Part shown: positions 12,079-35,004 of the stretch, piece by piece
Position numbering within the stretch: the stretch's first letter is position 1
How the letters are laid out: each line of letters begins with the position of its first letter
Assembly (NCBI GenBank): GCA_920105625.2
Contig: OV050032.1
Location: 11,117,629 to 11,181,628, forward strand
DNA: 64,000 nucleotides
Origin: Clusia tigrina
Lineage: Eukaryota > Arthropoda > Insecta > Diptera > Clusiidae
Direction: 5' to 3'
Notes under the pieces: generated by a model
Databases searched by the model: none
What the model was told of the DNA's origin: nothing
The model's input: the letters and a program-made list of their open reading frames with translations, nothing else
Made by a program: the position numbers and the translations under genes

Positions 12079-12657
12079 TATGTATATCAAAGATCTTTAG
12101 CAGGGTGCCCTTTTGTAAAGCACGCGGACAATCGAAATACCCCCAAATAACATCACGGACAAATTATATTCATGGAATGAATTATTTATTCTATGAAAAA
12201 TAAATGGATGTGATGAAAAACAAACAAAAGGGGATGAGTGTGCTTTTTAAACTGAAAATCAAAATGCACCTCGAATGGAAATATTCCAGATCCCATCAAG
12301 GGTACTTCAGTGACCAACGTAATATGATCCAAAGAAACAAAGCAAACACACGGAATACATAATACTTTCAAAGAACTTACTTATATGTCTATATATGGAA
12401 CAGACTGTTCAGAACTATTTCACCACAGAAGATCTAAAACCAAGTCGACTTCGGATACTCAGAGCCTTCATAAGTGAACTTTAAAATATAGTTGAACATT
12501 TGAACATGTACATATGTAGTAAGGTTTAGAAAACGTCATATACAAAAACCATTTTTAATGTTATATAGCAACATCATAGCTATTAACATTTGTCAGTGTA
12601 GCTTCAAGATTAAATGATCAAGTTCCTCATATGAACTTATTATATTTCATCATCAGC

Positions 12658-12862
12658 ACGATCGCCACGTCTCAATGTTTCGTTCAGTTTGGATCAAATA
12701 CGTATGTATGGCCATTTTGGCTATTAGCATTGATTCACATATGCTTGAACTTACTCGTTACGTCTCGTCTCGTCTATTTTGGTTAGCCCTTTACTCGTTA
12801 CATTTCGTCCCGTCTATTTTGGTCCTACTTAAAAGCTATCGTTACGTCTCGTCTATTTTGGT
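12658..12862 (+). repeat. Dispersed repeat with ATTTTGGT-ended motifs, copy 1
   Basis: 12658-12783 matches 45139-45257 at most positions (CAATGTTTCGTTCAGTTT, GGCCATTTTGGCTATT, CACATATGCTTGAACTTA). The right part holds three spaced copies of CGTCTCGTCTATTTTGGT or close variants, ending near 12775, 12819 and 12861. The same motif, inverted, borders the 45-kb copy, so this is probably part of a non-autonomous DNA transposon with subterminal repeats. Confidence 0.65.
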
Positions 12863-14006
12863 TGTAACTTTATCTGTCAAATATTGAAAACGTAATTTAA
12901 TTCATCATCACAATAACTACCGAGAGCTGTCCTGTGCCCAGTACTTTTTTTAACCCATTCACACTGGACATTCTCAACTGCCATATGTTGGGAAGAAATT
13001 ATTTTTAGTACTATAAAAAAATTACAAACTACAACTTTACAACTAAAATTTGTTCCTTTATTGTTTTGCTATCAGCTATTTTTAGCTACGCTCTTCATTT
13101 TTTACATAACTGTCAAAAGCGAAGCGAAACTCTCCGGGAGGCTTTTACCTCTTTAATCTACACTGGATGAACACGATAAAAAAAGATTCCTTGGAAATGG
13201 AACTTAAAAGTCAAGCTTTAAGAAGCGTAGAGTTATTTCTCTTGGAAGTGCTGGCCTATTTAGATATGTTAAAATACCACGAAGCAATTTACAAGTAATA
13301 CATATTCAAATTAAGCAATACCTGGTAAATTATGCTATAATATAATTGTGTTCCTTGTATGTAGATGAATGTAGTATTCAATAGTATGTAAGTTTGGCGT
13401 GACGCAAGTACATCTTCACGCCACGTAATAATATGAAGCTTACGTTAGCGTAATAAAATGCAACCATACTTACAAATATACAACTAGATGACGCTATGCA
13501 TATAAATATGAATATTTAATTTAACCATTATTAGTGTTATTATGTATTATTTATATTAAACGTAAGAAATTCACAGGGAATGTTAATATGAATATGCATT
13601 TGAAATATGGGATGTGGATGAAATAGAAATTAAAATACGCCATGATTGGAATGTATTTTTACAATACACTTTTACAACACTTTGCATGACGCTTCCAATA
13701 AAATTTTATGTTCGTGGTACTGTTAATTCAATGTTATTCTGTGTGAATGTTAAATACATTGGTTGCCAGCTTTTTTTACAAATTGTTTTGCCGGTAAAAA
13801 TTTAAATTGTTTGTGATTTTTTTTTATTTTTTTTTATTTAAGTTACTTCAACGATGAAGAATTGTTTGTGATTTGTCTAAACATTTTCGACTTTTTTTAA
13901 AATATTTCAAGTTTTTTTTAAAATTTAAATTAGTAACGTAAATGCTTTTTTTCTGTTAGCACAAATATAATCACAAGAAAGGCAAAGGCTTGGTTAATCA
14001 ATCCTA
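12863..14006. other. A+T-rich intergenic stretch
   Basis: No exon or repeat family recognised. Confidence 0.4.
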
Positions 14007-14203
14007 GCCGCCCTCCAAGTGTAAGTATGCTAGACTCACACTTGGAGGGTCAGAGGTTCAATTCTTGTCCCAGACTTAGTGTCAAGAATGCTTTTTTCTA
14101 AAAATCGTTTTCTCTTCGAGTCGAAAGCCTCAGTAGCTAGTACTCATTCCCCAACCCCTTGCAGTCTTAATTAATTATAATGTAAGATATAATAGTAATA
14201 AAA
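14007..14203 (+). mobile_element. tRNA-derived SINE, diverged copy
   Basis: Starts GCCGCCCTCC. The box A region is worn (TGTAAGTATGCTAGACTCAC) and box B reads GGTCAGAGGTTCAATTCTTG. The family body follows: TTTTCTCTTCGAGTCGAAAG, TAGCTAGTACTCATTCCCC, CTTGCAGTCTTAATTAATTA and an (ATA)-type tail. It aligns end to end with the copies at 26721 and 52844. Confidence 0.8.
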
Positions 14204-15446
14204 CTATTTATAAGCACTGTATACTCGTACATCAGATTTAGCTTCCCGTGGCGATTCATCTTAACCATATCATAGTGAACATATAATTGCTACCCTCTTA
14301 TCTAACTGGAGTTCTATACTGGGCATGAGGTGAGAGTCTGTGAAGCAATCTGCAATGAAAATTTGTAAGATACAATTTATCTATGGGTTACATTGGTCCT
14401 TCAAATACATTTCTCCGCACGAGGGTGGGTCGCTCTATTTTACTGAACTGCTCCTTTATAAAATAGTTTGTATCACAACCACAATTTTCCACCCGTTTCT
14501 TCGTTTGTTGGGTAGATATGAATGTATACACAGTGGTATCGTTATCGCTGCTGTAATGTATGTATGTAGCTGTTTTAATCAAAACGCGAATTATCTAAGA
14601 TTGCCGTTTCGCTCCCAGTAGGAAAATTAACCAGACTTTAACCAGGTAAGTCTAGTAAGAATGAGTAAGGCCACAACGCTTCTAGAAACTGTAGTCTGAA
14701 ATGATTCAATTAGTGTTGAAAGAAGCAAATGAAAAATTTTAAGAAAAATTACCCAAAAAATGATATAGCGAAAGCAGCTTCAATGCTTTTGAACTCATCC
14801 TCATATCTTCAACATATGTATGTACATATGTACATATATGTAATAAAAAAGCAAATGCTCTTGAGATAGCTTAGTTAGACGAGGGATAATTACCCATTCT
14901 TTCTGTTGACAGGTATACCACATACTGAACCTACTTTGCACACTGTCTTTAATTTGCAAAGTCTTTAGGTTATAAAATAAAGGGTCGAAGATCTAACAGA
15001 GTCTGATATATACAATTCTAAAGAAACTCTGGAAGTCTACCTCAACCTTATACTTATTGTCTTCCGTAGAATATAGAAAAAAAATGCACTAATAGTATAA
15101 AAAGTTATTTGGCTCTAGTAATTGCGGGACTTTCTTTTCTCTTCTTACGCCCACCTTTTCCGATTGGGTTGTATACTATGTTTTTAAACAGAGTCCAATG
15201 TTCAATTCTGCCGTCATGCATGTGTGCGTGTACGTCGCTTGGGAAACATAAATAAAAAATAAATATATTTATTTCTGAGTGCAACGTCGTCAGCAAAAAA
15301 TCGTCAGTGGCTTATAAGTGAACCAACCATCGACAAGTGTTGATACGTGATAGAGCAAAATTAATATTTTGTTTATTTTTAGTCGATTTTATATTAATAT
15401 TATAATAATTAATTAATTTGGAATTTATATTTAAGTATTAAGAAAA
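14204..15446. other. Upstream flank of Mcad
   Basis: The Mcad promoter should be in the last few hundred bases. I see no clear TATA box. Nothing else recognised. Confidence 0.35.
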
Positions 15447-19994
<4,548 letters not shown>

Positions 19995-20040
19995 GTTTAG
20001 GTGCAAGCGACCACAGGAACGCGTGCCAAGAAAGCGCGGC

Positions 20041-20046
20041 AATAAA
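20041..20046 (+). terminator. Poly(A) signal of Mcad
   Basis: AATAAA, 47 nt after the Mcad stop codon. Confidence 0.7.
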
Positions 20047-20975
20047 GCTTCGTTCAGTTCTAATGTGAATCTGCTGCGTTTTCACATTAAAACTAAACGA
20101 GTATTTTCTAAGAGAGAATTTTGTTAATTAACTTATGTACGAGTAATAATTACGATGAATAAGCGAAAAAAGGAAATCTGTTTAGATCGATAATTTAAAT
20201 TTTGGTTGTTTGCTATTTCTTGTATTCTGTTTGCATGGAAAAGAGATTATTGATACTCTGAAATGCTGACCACACGTTAAGTCAGCCTCCACCACGGCAC
20301 ATGGCCATTAATATTTAATTGTTTTATTGCACTTGTAATAACACACAAAGTCGGTATGTGTCGCTTAGGACCCTGTATGTCCTTGGAAGGTCTCTATCGG
20401 CAGAATTATTAAGCAACAATTCACATACACATATACGAGTATAGATAAATTTATGGAAAGAAGAAACCCCTCTGGGAGCTAGTATTCAGAATACGGTGAA
20501 ATATGTTTAACCCCGTCTCTCCCTCCCCACTTACCGGAACCGATACTATGTACATGGGTCTTGGTCATCGATAGGCTTCCGATTCCAGCACCATTCGTCA
20601 TGGGCCTGTATTTCTTACCTACTAGAATACCCCAGTCTCCAACCTACTTCTAATATATGCATGTAATTCTGTAAGGCAAACCGATGCAATATGGAGCTTA
20701 AATGGGTCTACTTTGACAGTGGTGGTTGGCTGACCAATAAAGATGATATTATTTTGGTCGGCGATATTCCTGTTCTCTTATTGCCTATACGCCCAAAGCA
20801 CACAGTGGTTGGAAAAAGTTCATGAACACGAAATTTTATATTTATATTTTTTATACTTTAATTTTGTTATAAAAATTATAGGAGTACAGTCATAAATAAC
20901 ACTAAGAGTACACGCAGACTATTACAAGTACTTCTATACACAAAGAGCTACATAAATATCAATTAATTGCGTATA
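20047..20975. other. Intergenic region between convergent Mcad and TONSL
   Basis: No gene recognised. A TTTATT near 20976 (AATAAA on minus) could serve the TONSL transcript. Confidence 0.4.
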
Positions 20976-20983
20976 TTTATTTA

Positions 20984-23900
20984 TCAATAATTAAACAAAT
21001 CCTTATCATTGAGGTAAAGCAGCAAATGCCCGTCGTTTGACTTAACTTTGGCCTTATTTCCCCACTGTGATAGCCACAAACTGCGCAGTCGTTGCACGTT
21101 GTCCTCGCTGTCGGCTGCTTCTTTGGGAATAGTCAACGACAATAAATTCGGTATGTGTTTCAGTTTGGTCAGTTTCTCCACACGCTCGCTGTCAACTAAG
21201 CGGCTGCAGTTGATCGCAATTAGCTTGCGCAGTTGCGGAATGTCTTCGAACACAGCCTGCAATGTCACAGCGGTCAGTTGTGGATTGTCCGTTATGTCCA
21301 ATGAGTCCAGATCGTTCGCTTTACGCAGACACTGGAGTACTTTAAAGGCGTGCGCATCGCTGAGATTACAGCCGCAGAGTACAATCCGTTTGAATTTCTC
21401 ACAAGTGCCGCTTTCGAAGAATTCTACAATGCGCTCCACATTGACGGTGCTCAGTCGGTCGTCATTCACAGCCGGTTTTGAGGCGTAACTCAAATTCAGG
21501 TGTTGCAAACGGGAAGAATTCAATTTGCCCAGCAACTTGCGCAACGATTCGTCCGTTAATTGATTAAAGCTAGCATCAAATGTGTTCAGCTGATAGTAGC
21601 ACAGGTCGAAGTCGTATAAATTCGTAAAACCGCAGTGCGCAATTAGTAGCTTCTGTAACGATTTCACGGCCGACCCATTGCAAAATTTATCTAAAATCCG
21701 TACGCTATTGTTGCCCAAAGGATTTTGGCTCAAAGTCAACTCCTCTAGCTCGGTAAGTTGTTCGATGCCACTGCAAGTGAGTAAGGACTCCAGGCCCTCG
21801 CATGTGATGAAGTTTCCTTTCAGATTCAGGCACTTTAGTTGTTTCAGTGTTGGCAGGGATTTGGCTAGCTGACGACAGCCTTCGTTCTGTATGAAATTAT
21901 TTGCTAAGTCCAGAACGCATAAATTTGTTTGATGCAGCAGCGCTTTAAATATGGGCTCCGTAAGTGGAGGCGTCAGCCAAAAGTGCTCAAACTGTATAAC
22001 GTTCGATACTTGAGCCCGTTCCAAAACTAATGAGATTTCGAGATTTATATCTGAAAATAAAGATCTCAATTAATGCTCATGCCATGGGAAGGTGGCTGGA
22101 GTTCCAACCGGAAAATTTGTAACATTCTCTTGTTTTGCTGTTCAAAACTGATTCGTGTTATACCTTTTTTCAGCTGTTGACACATTTCCTCGTATCGCTG
22201 AGCCAACGGTGATATCTTCCACTCTAATACTGTTGCTAGTATCATTGCCTGTTCGAGTGCTACATTTATGGTATCATTTTCCTCATAGGCAAACCCGTCA
22301 ACTGTTTTCAGCCGCAAGAGAGGCTTCAAACCGACCAAGCTAATAAGAAAATGAAGGACAGCTATGAGGAAAGGTAATTTAAAAGACGAACTTTGTGCAA
22401 CTTACTTATAGTATCGCCGAGCAGCCTCCTCGGCTAACCAGCGGATATTGATGTCATTTAGTTTCTTGCGCTCTATAGGCACCAACAGTAACTCGTCCTC
22501 CACTTTAACCTTAAACGAGACCATGGTTGGTAAAATCTGTGCTGTTTGCACCTTTATCGGCGACGACTTGGCCGGTGATATAAGCACTTGTATGGAAGTT
22601 GTTGTGGAATCGGGCTCAGTAGCCCGCATGTGTGCCAGCGTGTTAGCGTCAATGAAATCCTCGCTAGAACTAGGACTTTCACTGCGAAAGCGACAGAACC
22701 CGCTATCTAAAAGCGACGCCTGAAGTTTGTTCTTGTTCCGGCTGGCAATCGACACACTTAAACTGTTGCTGCTGGTACTGGAGGAACGCGATAAAGGAAA
22801 CTTTTGTGTTTGCTTTTGGCGTTGCTGAGAGTTGGACCCGGTAGCGGCGTCAAGCAAGATCTGAAAGGCATCTGTTTCCGGTGTGATTGGATCCATTTCC
22901 CATGTGTAATTCGCCAAATCGTCTAAACTTTCTTTGGAGGTTGATTTCTGCGCAGACGATGAAGTCAGGCGTACATCCCTGGTGGGTGTGTGATAACGGC
23001 GTTTCTTCTTCTCTGGTCCCACGTCATCAATAAGCCACGTACTATCGTCCACTTCCTCCGCATCGAGTAATGCGTTGCGTTTTTGTTTCACATTCCCCGC
23101 AGAGCTACTCGGATAAATGGAATATGCATTGTCATCCGACAAAGGCAGGCGATTCCCCCGTTTTAACTGTTCCATGACGTTTTTGTACTCCGCTCTGGCA
23201 GTGGGTTGACGGGGTGAAGGTCTATTAGTGTCCTATAAAACCCAATTTTATTTTGAAAGCTCAGAGAACGGGATTTGGATACTTACCTTTAAAATAACTC
23301 CGCCATCGGCAGAACGGTTGTGATCACTGCGTCTTCTAGTAGACCTGCAATTTAATATGTCCTCATCATTTTGGTAGGCAGTTATCTCCTCCACAGCATC
23401 TTCTTCCGGTTCCACATTTGCATTCGTTAAGGGCGCCGTATTTTGGGGATTGCCAATACCTACCTTCGACAGAGGCCGCAAAAGAATTGCCCTTACCTGC
23501 ACGTATTGCGCTTGCTCACCTTCTGTCAAATTTGCTGATCGCCGCCATTTGTCCAATCCAGTTATGCAAGTTTCGCCGAAATCTGTTTTAACTGTCGCAT
23601 CAGCACCACGCTCCAATAGTAGCTCAACTACATCTAAAAATCCATTTGAACAAGCATCATAGAGTGGTGTTATACCGTCACAGCTAGTGCCACCTTTATC
23701 GTTAATGGCCACAGCCGCGCCCCTATCCAGCAGCAATTCCACAACATCAGTGAAGCCATGATTGCTGGCCTCGTGCAATGGCAACCACCCTGCATGATCT
23801 CTTACATTGGCGGTGTGGCCTTGGTCCAGCAATCGGCGTACCAGCTCTAAATTTCCGGATATGCATGCCTGATGCAGCTGCGTCTCACCCTTGTTATTGC

Positions 23901-26089
23901 GTTTAATAGCGAGACTACGGGTGCCACGGGTGACGCGATGAGGGCGCGGTTTTTCAGTTTCATCCAAATCACTCGTATCAGAGTCGGTGAGATCATCCAA
24001 ACACACATCATCACCAAGTTCGGGTGTGTTTTGATCGGGACCTGCCGGTTCCGATTCAGAGTCACTTTCATCATCCAGTGAACTCAAGAGTATGCCTATC
24101 GAGGAAATTTTAAAATTAGTTTTAAGTTGGCGGTGAGAATGCACAGAAAGTAAACCAAGCGCAGTAACCACTTAAGAGCTCATGACAAAGCGCATTAATC
24201 GCGTCGGAATAAACGCGACCAAAATAACATTACCTTTACTTTCAGCCTCACGCTCCAGTTCTTCAGCGAGCGTATTCATTTTGTACTTTAACTGCAATTT
24301 TCTTAAACGAGCAAACACGATCTTCTCGAACTTCCCTTGTGCACTGCCAGCCTTAGCTGCCTGCTCTTTGGCTTTCTGATAAATATCCTGTATTGTCCAA
24401 AATGATTGCTTCTGCAACTCGCACAACTCAGCAATTCCACACAATGTGGAAAATGTCTCAATAGGCACATCCTTATTCAGTTCAAACTCCTTCCACAGAT
24501 ACTCGAGCGCCTTGTCGTATTGCTTATTGTCCTTGTAGGTTTGGTAAAGGCTGACATAAATGGGAGTTAAACTCTTATCCGATTCAGCATTAAGTTGGGC
24601 GCATTGCAACATTTGCTGATAATATTCCAAGGCTTTGCCATAGTTTTGTAAGTGGCAGCAGCCATCGCCCAACTTTTCGTACAGACATTTCCGTTTCTCG
24701 TAGTCCACAGAACTGGTGGTAACTATCTCGTCAAGTGTTTGGCATATTTTAACAACTGAAAATTATTGCGACTAAATATATTTTGTACATTTGTTTATTT
24801 CAACATTACAACTTAAACATTACCAATTCGCAACGACTTCTCAATTGTATTTCGATCATTTTCATCGGGTGTGTTCTTTTTGTAGGCTTTGGTTAGAATT
24901 TGTTTGGCGCTGGCAAAATCACCTTCCTTGATTAAAATTTCCGACTTTGTTATTAAAGTCTCACATATTTTCTTCACTTTATGCGGCAATCGTTTGGCTA
25001 CTTCCAGCGCCAAATTGCAATAACGCAGCGCAAGCATAGAATCATTTTTCTTATAGAAATATAGCAAGCCCATCGAAATATAGCACAAATGGGTCAACTC
25101 GAATATGTCGTGTGTTTTGCTGATTTTTATTGCTTTCTCAATGTATGAAATCGACTCTTCAAATTCTTCCATGTGCTCTTTCACAACGCCAATATTCAAA
25201 TAGCAGCGCGCTTGCATATCCAACTGCTCCAGTTTCGATATCTGACCCGCAAGCCTAAATGCCACAAAATTAATTAATATTTGCAAAATATTTTTAGGGC
25301 CAGCTTTTCAGTAGTCAGCTAAAATTATTAAGATTATTAACTATCCGGCCAATTGTTTAACTCTTTCACAATCAGAGAGCTGGATATGATTAGGGTAATT
25401 TCTATCTTAATATGGAAGTTAAGAACATTATCTATATATCATAGATACTGGCTGACTATTTCTATGATGATTGTAAAAAAGGTCCAAATCATGTTTCATA
25501 CATACTCTCGAATTAGTAATAGACTCTTAAGAAAAGCTTTCTCAGCCTGCCTCAGCTGATCTACAGCCGCGGATGGGTTAGACTCCTCCATGATTTGACT
25601 ATGTAGCAAGTGCGCACGTCCCAATGTGGCATACGCCCTCTGCTCTTCCACTTTGTTTTGCAGCTTTTTAACAGTACCTTTTGGATATAAATTGTCAGTT
25701 AAAAATCAAGAAATGTTCATTTATTCACAGAGTTCACGTACGAAGGTAGATGTTGATTTGTTCCTTAGCATTATCAAAATTGGAGAGCAGCATAAACATT
25801 TCTCCTACCATGCGATGAGCTTTGGCCATTTCCAATTTTTTACCCAACTTAGCGTAAAGATCGGCTTCCTGTTCATATTCCTTAACAGCGCTTAAATATT
25901 TACCTTGCTGGTTGTAGAAGTCACCCAAGTGTTTACAGGAGACGGCCAATTGTTCACGGTTCCCTTCCTTTGCCGCCTTTTCTTTGCGCTTCAAATATCC
26001 TAATAGTAAAATGCGATAAAAGGAGTAGGGCATATAATTTTTCTTTTACTTTTAAATTATTAGCTCATGCTCTTACTGGTGTCATCCAT
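20984..26089 (-). CDS. TONSL: Tonsoku-like DNA replication-fork repair protein
   Basis: Partner of MMS22L in recombination-dependent repair of stalled forks; the family reads newly made histone H4 through its ankyrin domain. Nine exons fit in frame: 26077-26089, 25742-25999, 25506-25677, 24824-25254, 24234-24755, 23287-24095, 22406-23232, 22164-22339, 20984-22050, giving 1424 aa (human 1378). Order seen: N-terminal TPR-type helices to about residue 465; an acidic stretch (DDESDSESEPAG); about three ankyrin repeats near 535-640, including HAGWLPLHEASNHG; a serine-rich linker; a ubiquitin-like segment near 970-1045; and C-terminal leucine-rich repeats from about 1070 (NLCVLDLANNFIQNEG, LKCLNLKGNFI). 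This domain order is diagnostic. The first coding exon is only 13 nt (MDDT), inferred from phase. Exon 8 reads into a TGA if unspliced; the phase-1 donor at 22164 solves this. Confidence 0.93.
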
Positions 26090-26305
26090 ATAGGTAAATT
26101 TAATTTAAGTAACTAATTTATATAAAATAAATAAATAAATAATAATTTGAACGAAGCAGTATGTAAACAAAAATATTTCGAGAACGATCAGAAAACAAAT
26201 GATCGTCACAGAGACCGTAGATGTGTGTACACTTTACATACGCTCTCTGGTAAAAGGTGGATAGGGAAATTTCAACATAGTAAATAAACAAGACTGTTAA
26301 TCAAT

Positions 26306-26356
26306 AAGAGTCTCTGTTAAATACTAAATGAAATTTTCTGTTAATGAAGTCATTAG
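26306..26356 (+). repeat. 51-bp direct repeat, left copy
   Basis: Begins AAGAGTCTCTGTTAAATACT and ends GAAGTCATTAG. It is identical to 26599-26649 and abuts the inverted-repeat element between the two copies. Confidence 0.95.
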
Positions 26357-26598
26357 CAGAAACATAGATGATGAAAAAAATTTCAATATAAAACTTTTTA
26401 TGTAATCAGCGCAATTGCATTAAATTAATTGTTTTATACAAATATGTAGAGCAACTAAACAATGATTAGAAACACTTCGTGTATCCAAACAAGTTGAGCC
26501 AATTTTAAATCTATAATTCCAAAAAGTTTTCCTCCCTGCGATTTTTGTATACAAGCCTAACAGAGGGAAATTGGATGTCTGTATCATCTATGTTTCTG
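26357..26598. mobile_element. 242-bp element with 16-bp terminal inverted repeats
   Basis: The left end CAGAAACATAGATGAT and the right end ATCATCTATGTTTCTG are exact reverse complements. There is no coding capacity. The element is bordered exactly by the 51-bp direct repeats rather than by a usual short target duplication. The same type of end, with one base different (CAGAAACATAAATGA), forms the palindrome at 28522, so this appears to be a real non-autonomous family. The CAG start resembles hAT elements, but the superfamily is unproven. Confidence 0.7.
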
Positions 26599-26649
26599 AA
26601 GAGTCTCTGTTAAATACTAAATGAAATTTTCTGTTAATGAAGTCATTAG
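26599..26649 (+). repeat. 51-bp direct repeat, right copy
   Basis: Exact copy of 26306-26356, directly following the inverted-repeat element. Confidence 0.95.
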
Positions 26650-26720
26650 GTATATTCTCGTAGACCCTCAGTTATATATGTACATATAATTCAGGGAACC
26701 TCAAATTGTTATAATAATTA

Positions 26721-26934
26721 GCCGCCCTCTGTGGTCTAGTGGTAAGCATGCTAGACTCACTCCCCGAGGGTCGCAGGTTCAAATCCTGCCACGGGCTTGG
26801 TCTCCAAAATGCTTCTTTCTATAAAATCTTTTTCTCTTCGAATCGAATGCCTCTATAGCTAGTACTCATTCCCCCAATACCTTGCACTCATAATTAATTA
26901 TGGTGTAAGGTATAATAATAATAATAATAATAAT
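26721..26934 (+). mobile_element. tRNA-derived SINE, best-preserved copy
   Basis: The head reads GCCGCCCTCTGTGGTCTAGT then GGTAAGCATGC (RNA polymerase III box A) and GGTCGCAGGTTCAAATCCTG (box B). GCCC at the start and GGGC at the end of the tRNA-like part can still pair as an acceptor-stem relic. A tRNA-unrelated body of about 110 bp follows (TTTTCTCTTCGAATCGAATG, TAGCTAGTACTCATTCCCC), then an (ATA)n tail. It carries no protein; such elements move with LINE enzymes. Confidence 0.88.
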
Positions 26935-28514
26935 TAATTACTACGATGCTAGTATTTAATTCTGCTGCATATCTCCTAACGCTAAATTTGAGCAGAAGTT
27001 ACTGCAAGTATTTTCTAATCAAAATTGTATTACTTAGCTTAGTAACTAAATATCTACAAATTCAGTATCTCTAATTATTGAAAATTTATAACTTGCACTA
27101 AAGATTCAATTATTTCTTTAAAAATACTTGTAGCAGTGAAATTCATTAGCATAATACCGAATAAATTTCTTGAAAGTACTGCAGCACGAAAAACAGTTTA
27201 TTTACGATAAAGCCCTCAATTTAGTATATAGCAATCTTGAAAGAATATTATTACATATATATGTATAAATATTATTATACATTTTTCGCTGTTATGTTTG
27301 ACCTTAAAAATATCTGTGATACTCAATAAAATTTAACTTTTGACTTCTTTAACGAGGTAACGAAAACGAAAAGTTTAATGACGAAAACAATTCCAACATT
27401 ATCGTATTGAAAATAATCCTTGGTTAACGCTTCTAAGCAGTTAGGGAAAACTTAACAATAATTATTATTAAATAAAGATAATATAAATACAATTGTTGTG
27501 GAGTTTTTTTTTATTTGATTACAATCCTATGTTTCTTATATTTTCTTCGATTGTCAGTTGCAACTAGAAATATGGTGAATCAATGAGATTTAATTTTATA
27601 ATATTATAGCATTAAAGGTATTCATGGATAAGTTTGTATAATTTATTGATGAAGCCAAGTTTCAAGTGTATAAATCTTTACAATTAATTTTGTTCCTTAA
27701 TTTTGGTGTTTATATTTAATTACAAACTTGTTTCTTATATTTTTTAATAAAACATATTTTCTTTTGCTCTCAGCTGTCATTTGAAATGTGGTGTGTCAAT
27801 TTAAACTAATTTTATTATATTATTAAATGAATTCTTTGAAGTCATACTCATTTATAACCTCAAGTTATCAGCATTATCTCGAAATTGGTAGATTTACAAA
27901 ACACAAAATTTCTATATGGAGTTATAAAAATGGTAGCACTAAAACTTTATTCATACTGAGGTTTTTCATGTTATCGAGTGAAAAAGAGACAATGATTCTT
28001 CTATTACAGTTTTTAAAATTAAATCAAATGAGTGAACGAATCATTTTATGAAATCATCTTTAATTACATTTTTCCGCTAACATCTTTTATGTACATATTG
28101 TAATTATAAATAATCAATTATATACAGTTACAAAATTTAAAAACGATTTTACTTGAAAATATGAGTGTATAAAAAACAAAGTTACAGGCTTTGCCGTTTT
28201 ACAGCAATCATCTATCTTAAGTTGAGAATCATCTACCTTCCATTAACTAATGATCTTTTAGTACATTTGTTTCTGCTTCACTTTAAGGATTTACTACTCT
28301 GTCGTCTGGACTTTCTCTTCAAAGTGGCAGCTATTTTGTTAAGTTTTGAACCATTGGAGCATTTACATTGCATTGTTTAATATCTCTTTTTATTGTTCTG
28401 ATCAGTTCATTGACATTTCTATTTTCACCTGGATACAGAATATACTAAAGTCGGTCTATTCTTGATGGCTTTATAATGATATTTTCTGGAAATTAAAAAT
28501 TATTATAATAAGGA
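26935..28514. other. A+T-rich intergenic stretch between TONSL and Zn72D
   Basis: No exon recognised. The TONSL promoter must lie between about 26090 and 26700, mixed with the repeats listed there. Confidence 0.4.
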
Positions 28515-28558
28515 CTCCAACCAGAAACATAAATGATCATTTATGTTTCTGCTCCAAC
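28515..28558. repeat. 30-bp perfect palindrome flanked by 7-bp direct repeats
   Basis: CAGAAACATAAATGA (28522-28536) is followed at once by its exact reverse complement (28537-28551). CTCCAAC flanks both sides (28515-28521 and 28552-28558). The half-site is nearly the terminal repeat of the 242-bp element at 26357. It reads as two transposon ends joined with no interior, inside a target-site duplication. Confidence 0.85.
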
Positions 28559-28563
28559 ATTGA

Positions 28564-29049
28564 ATGTGTTTTAGCGCCCTCTACCCAATAATTCTATACA
28601 ATCGTAAATTTGTTAAATTCACAGGGTGTGAAAATAGCAGATTGTTCAGGAAAATAAACCATTTAACAGAATTTCCTTTTATCGGGAAATTTAAGTTGAT
28701 TTTTTTTCACATTATTGATATCGATAAATTTTTATTTCGCCTTGCTCGTCGCCCCCCTTCTAAAGATATTCTGATAGCTTACAGACGCATATGGATTTTT
28801 CACTCTGATTTTTCCGCTGAAATTGAAGGTAAATTATTGGTTACTTGCCTTAAGAAATACAATTGTTTTATTGACAAAACCATTCTCTATATTGCAAATG
28901 AAATTAGTGTATTGTATTGCGTAAAAAAAAAAACAATTTGTGAACAGTTGAAAGAGTCGTGCTGTAATGCAAGTGTAACTAAAATGGTGGCGGGGCTGTC
29001 TGTGTTTGCTAATTTTTTCTTCAGTTTTCCAGAAAACTTTCAACATTAG
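28564..29049 (+). other. Unassigned 161-codon ORF upstream of Zn72D
   Basis: An ATG-started ORF (MCFSALYPIILYNRKF...) unusually long for DNA this A+T-rich, ending about 240 bp before the Zn72D start. It has no recognised motif, is rich in Phe/Ile/Lys as expected for A+T-rich noise, and partly overlaps the probable Zn72D promoter and leader. I do not claim it is translated. Confidence 0.15.
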
Positions 29050-29292
29050 AGAACAACATCGAAAAGTGTATATATATTTCATATACAAATATACAAATAT
29101 AAGAAATCAGGACGTTGTTAGACGGTACAGAAAGTATTGCAGTTCGCCGGCGTTTGCGATTGTTCTAGATAGTTCGCTGCTAAGGATTTCATAAAAAAAA
29201 AATGTAGGTGGCTGTATGTAAAATGCAATGTGTATGATTATTATTGATTTTGTTGTTGTTGTAAATATATGCCACAATTTTAGTTATTCGCT

Positions 29293-35004
<5,712 letters not shown>

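Noticed and set aside
26721..26795. Functional tRNA gene
   Set aside because: Box A and box B are present, but the stems do not pair properly and the same unrelated body follows in several copies, so it is a SINE.
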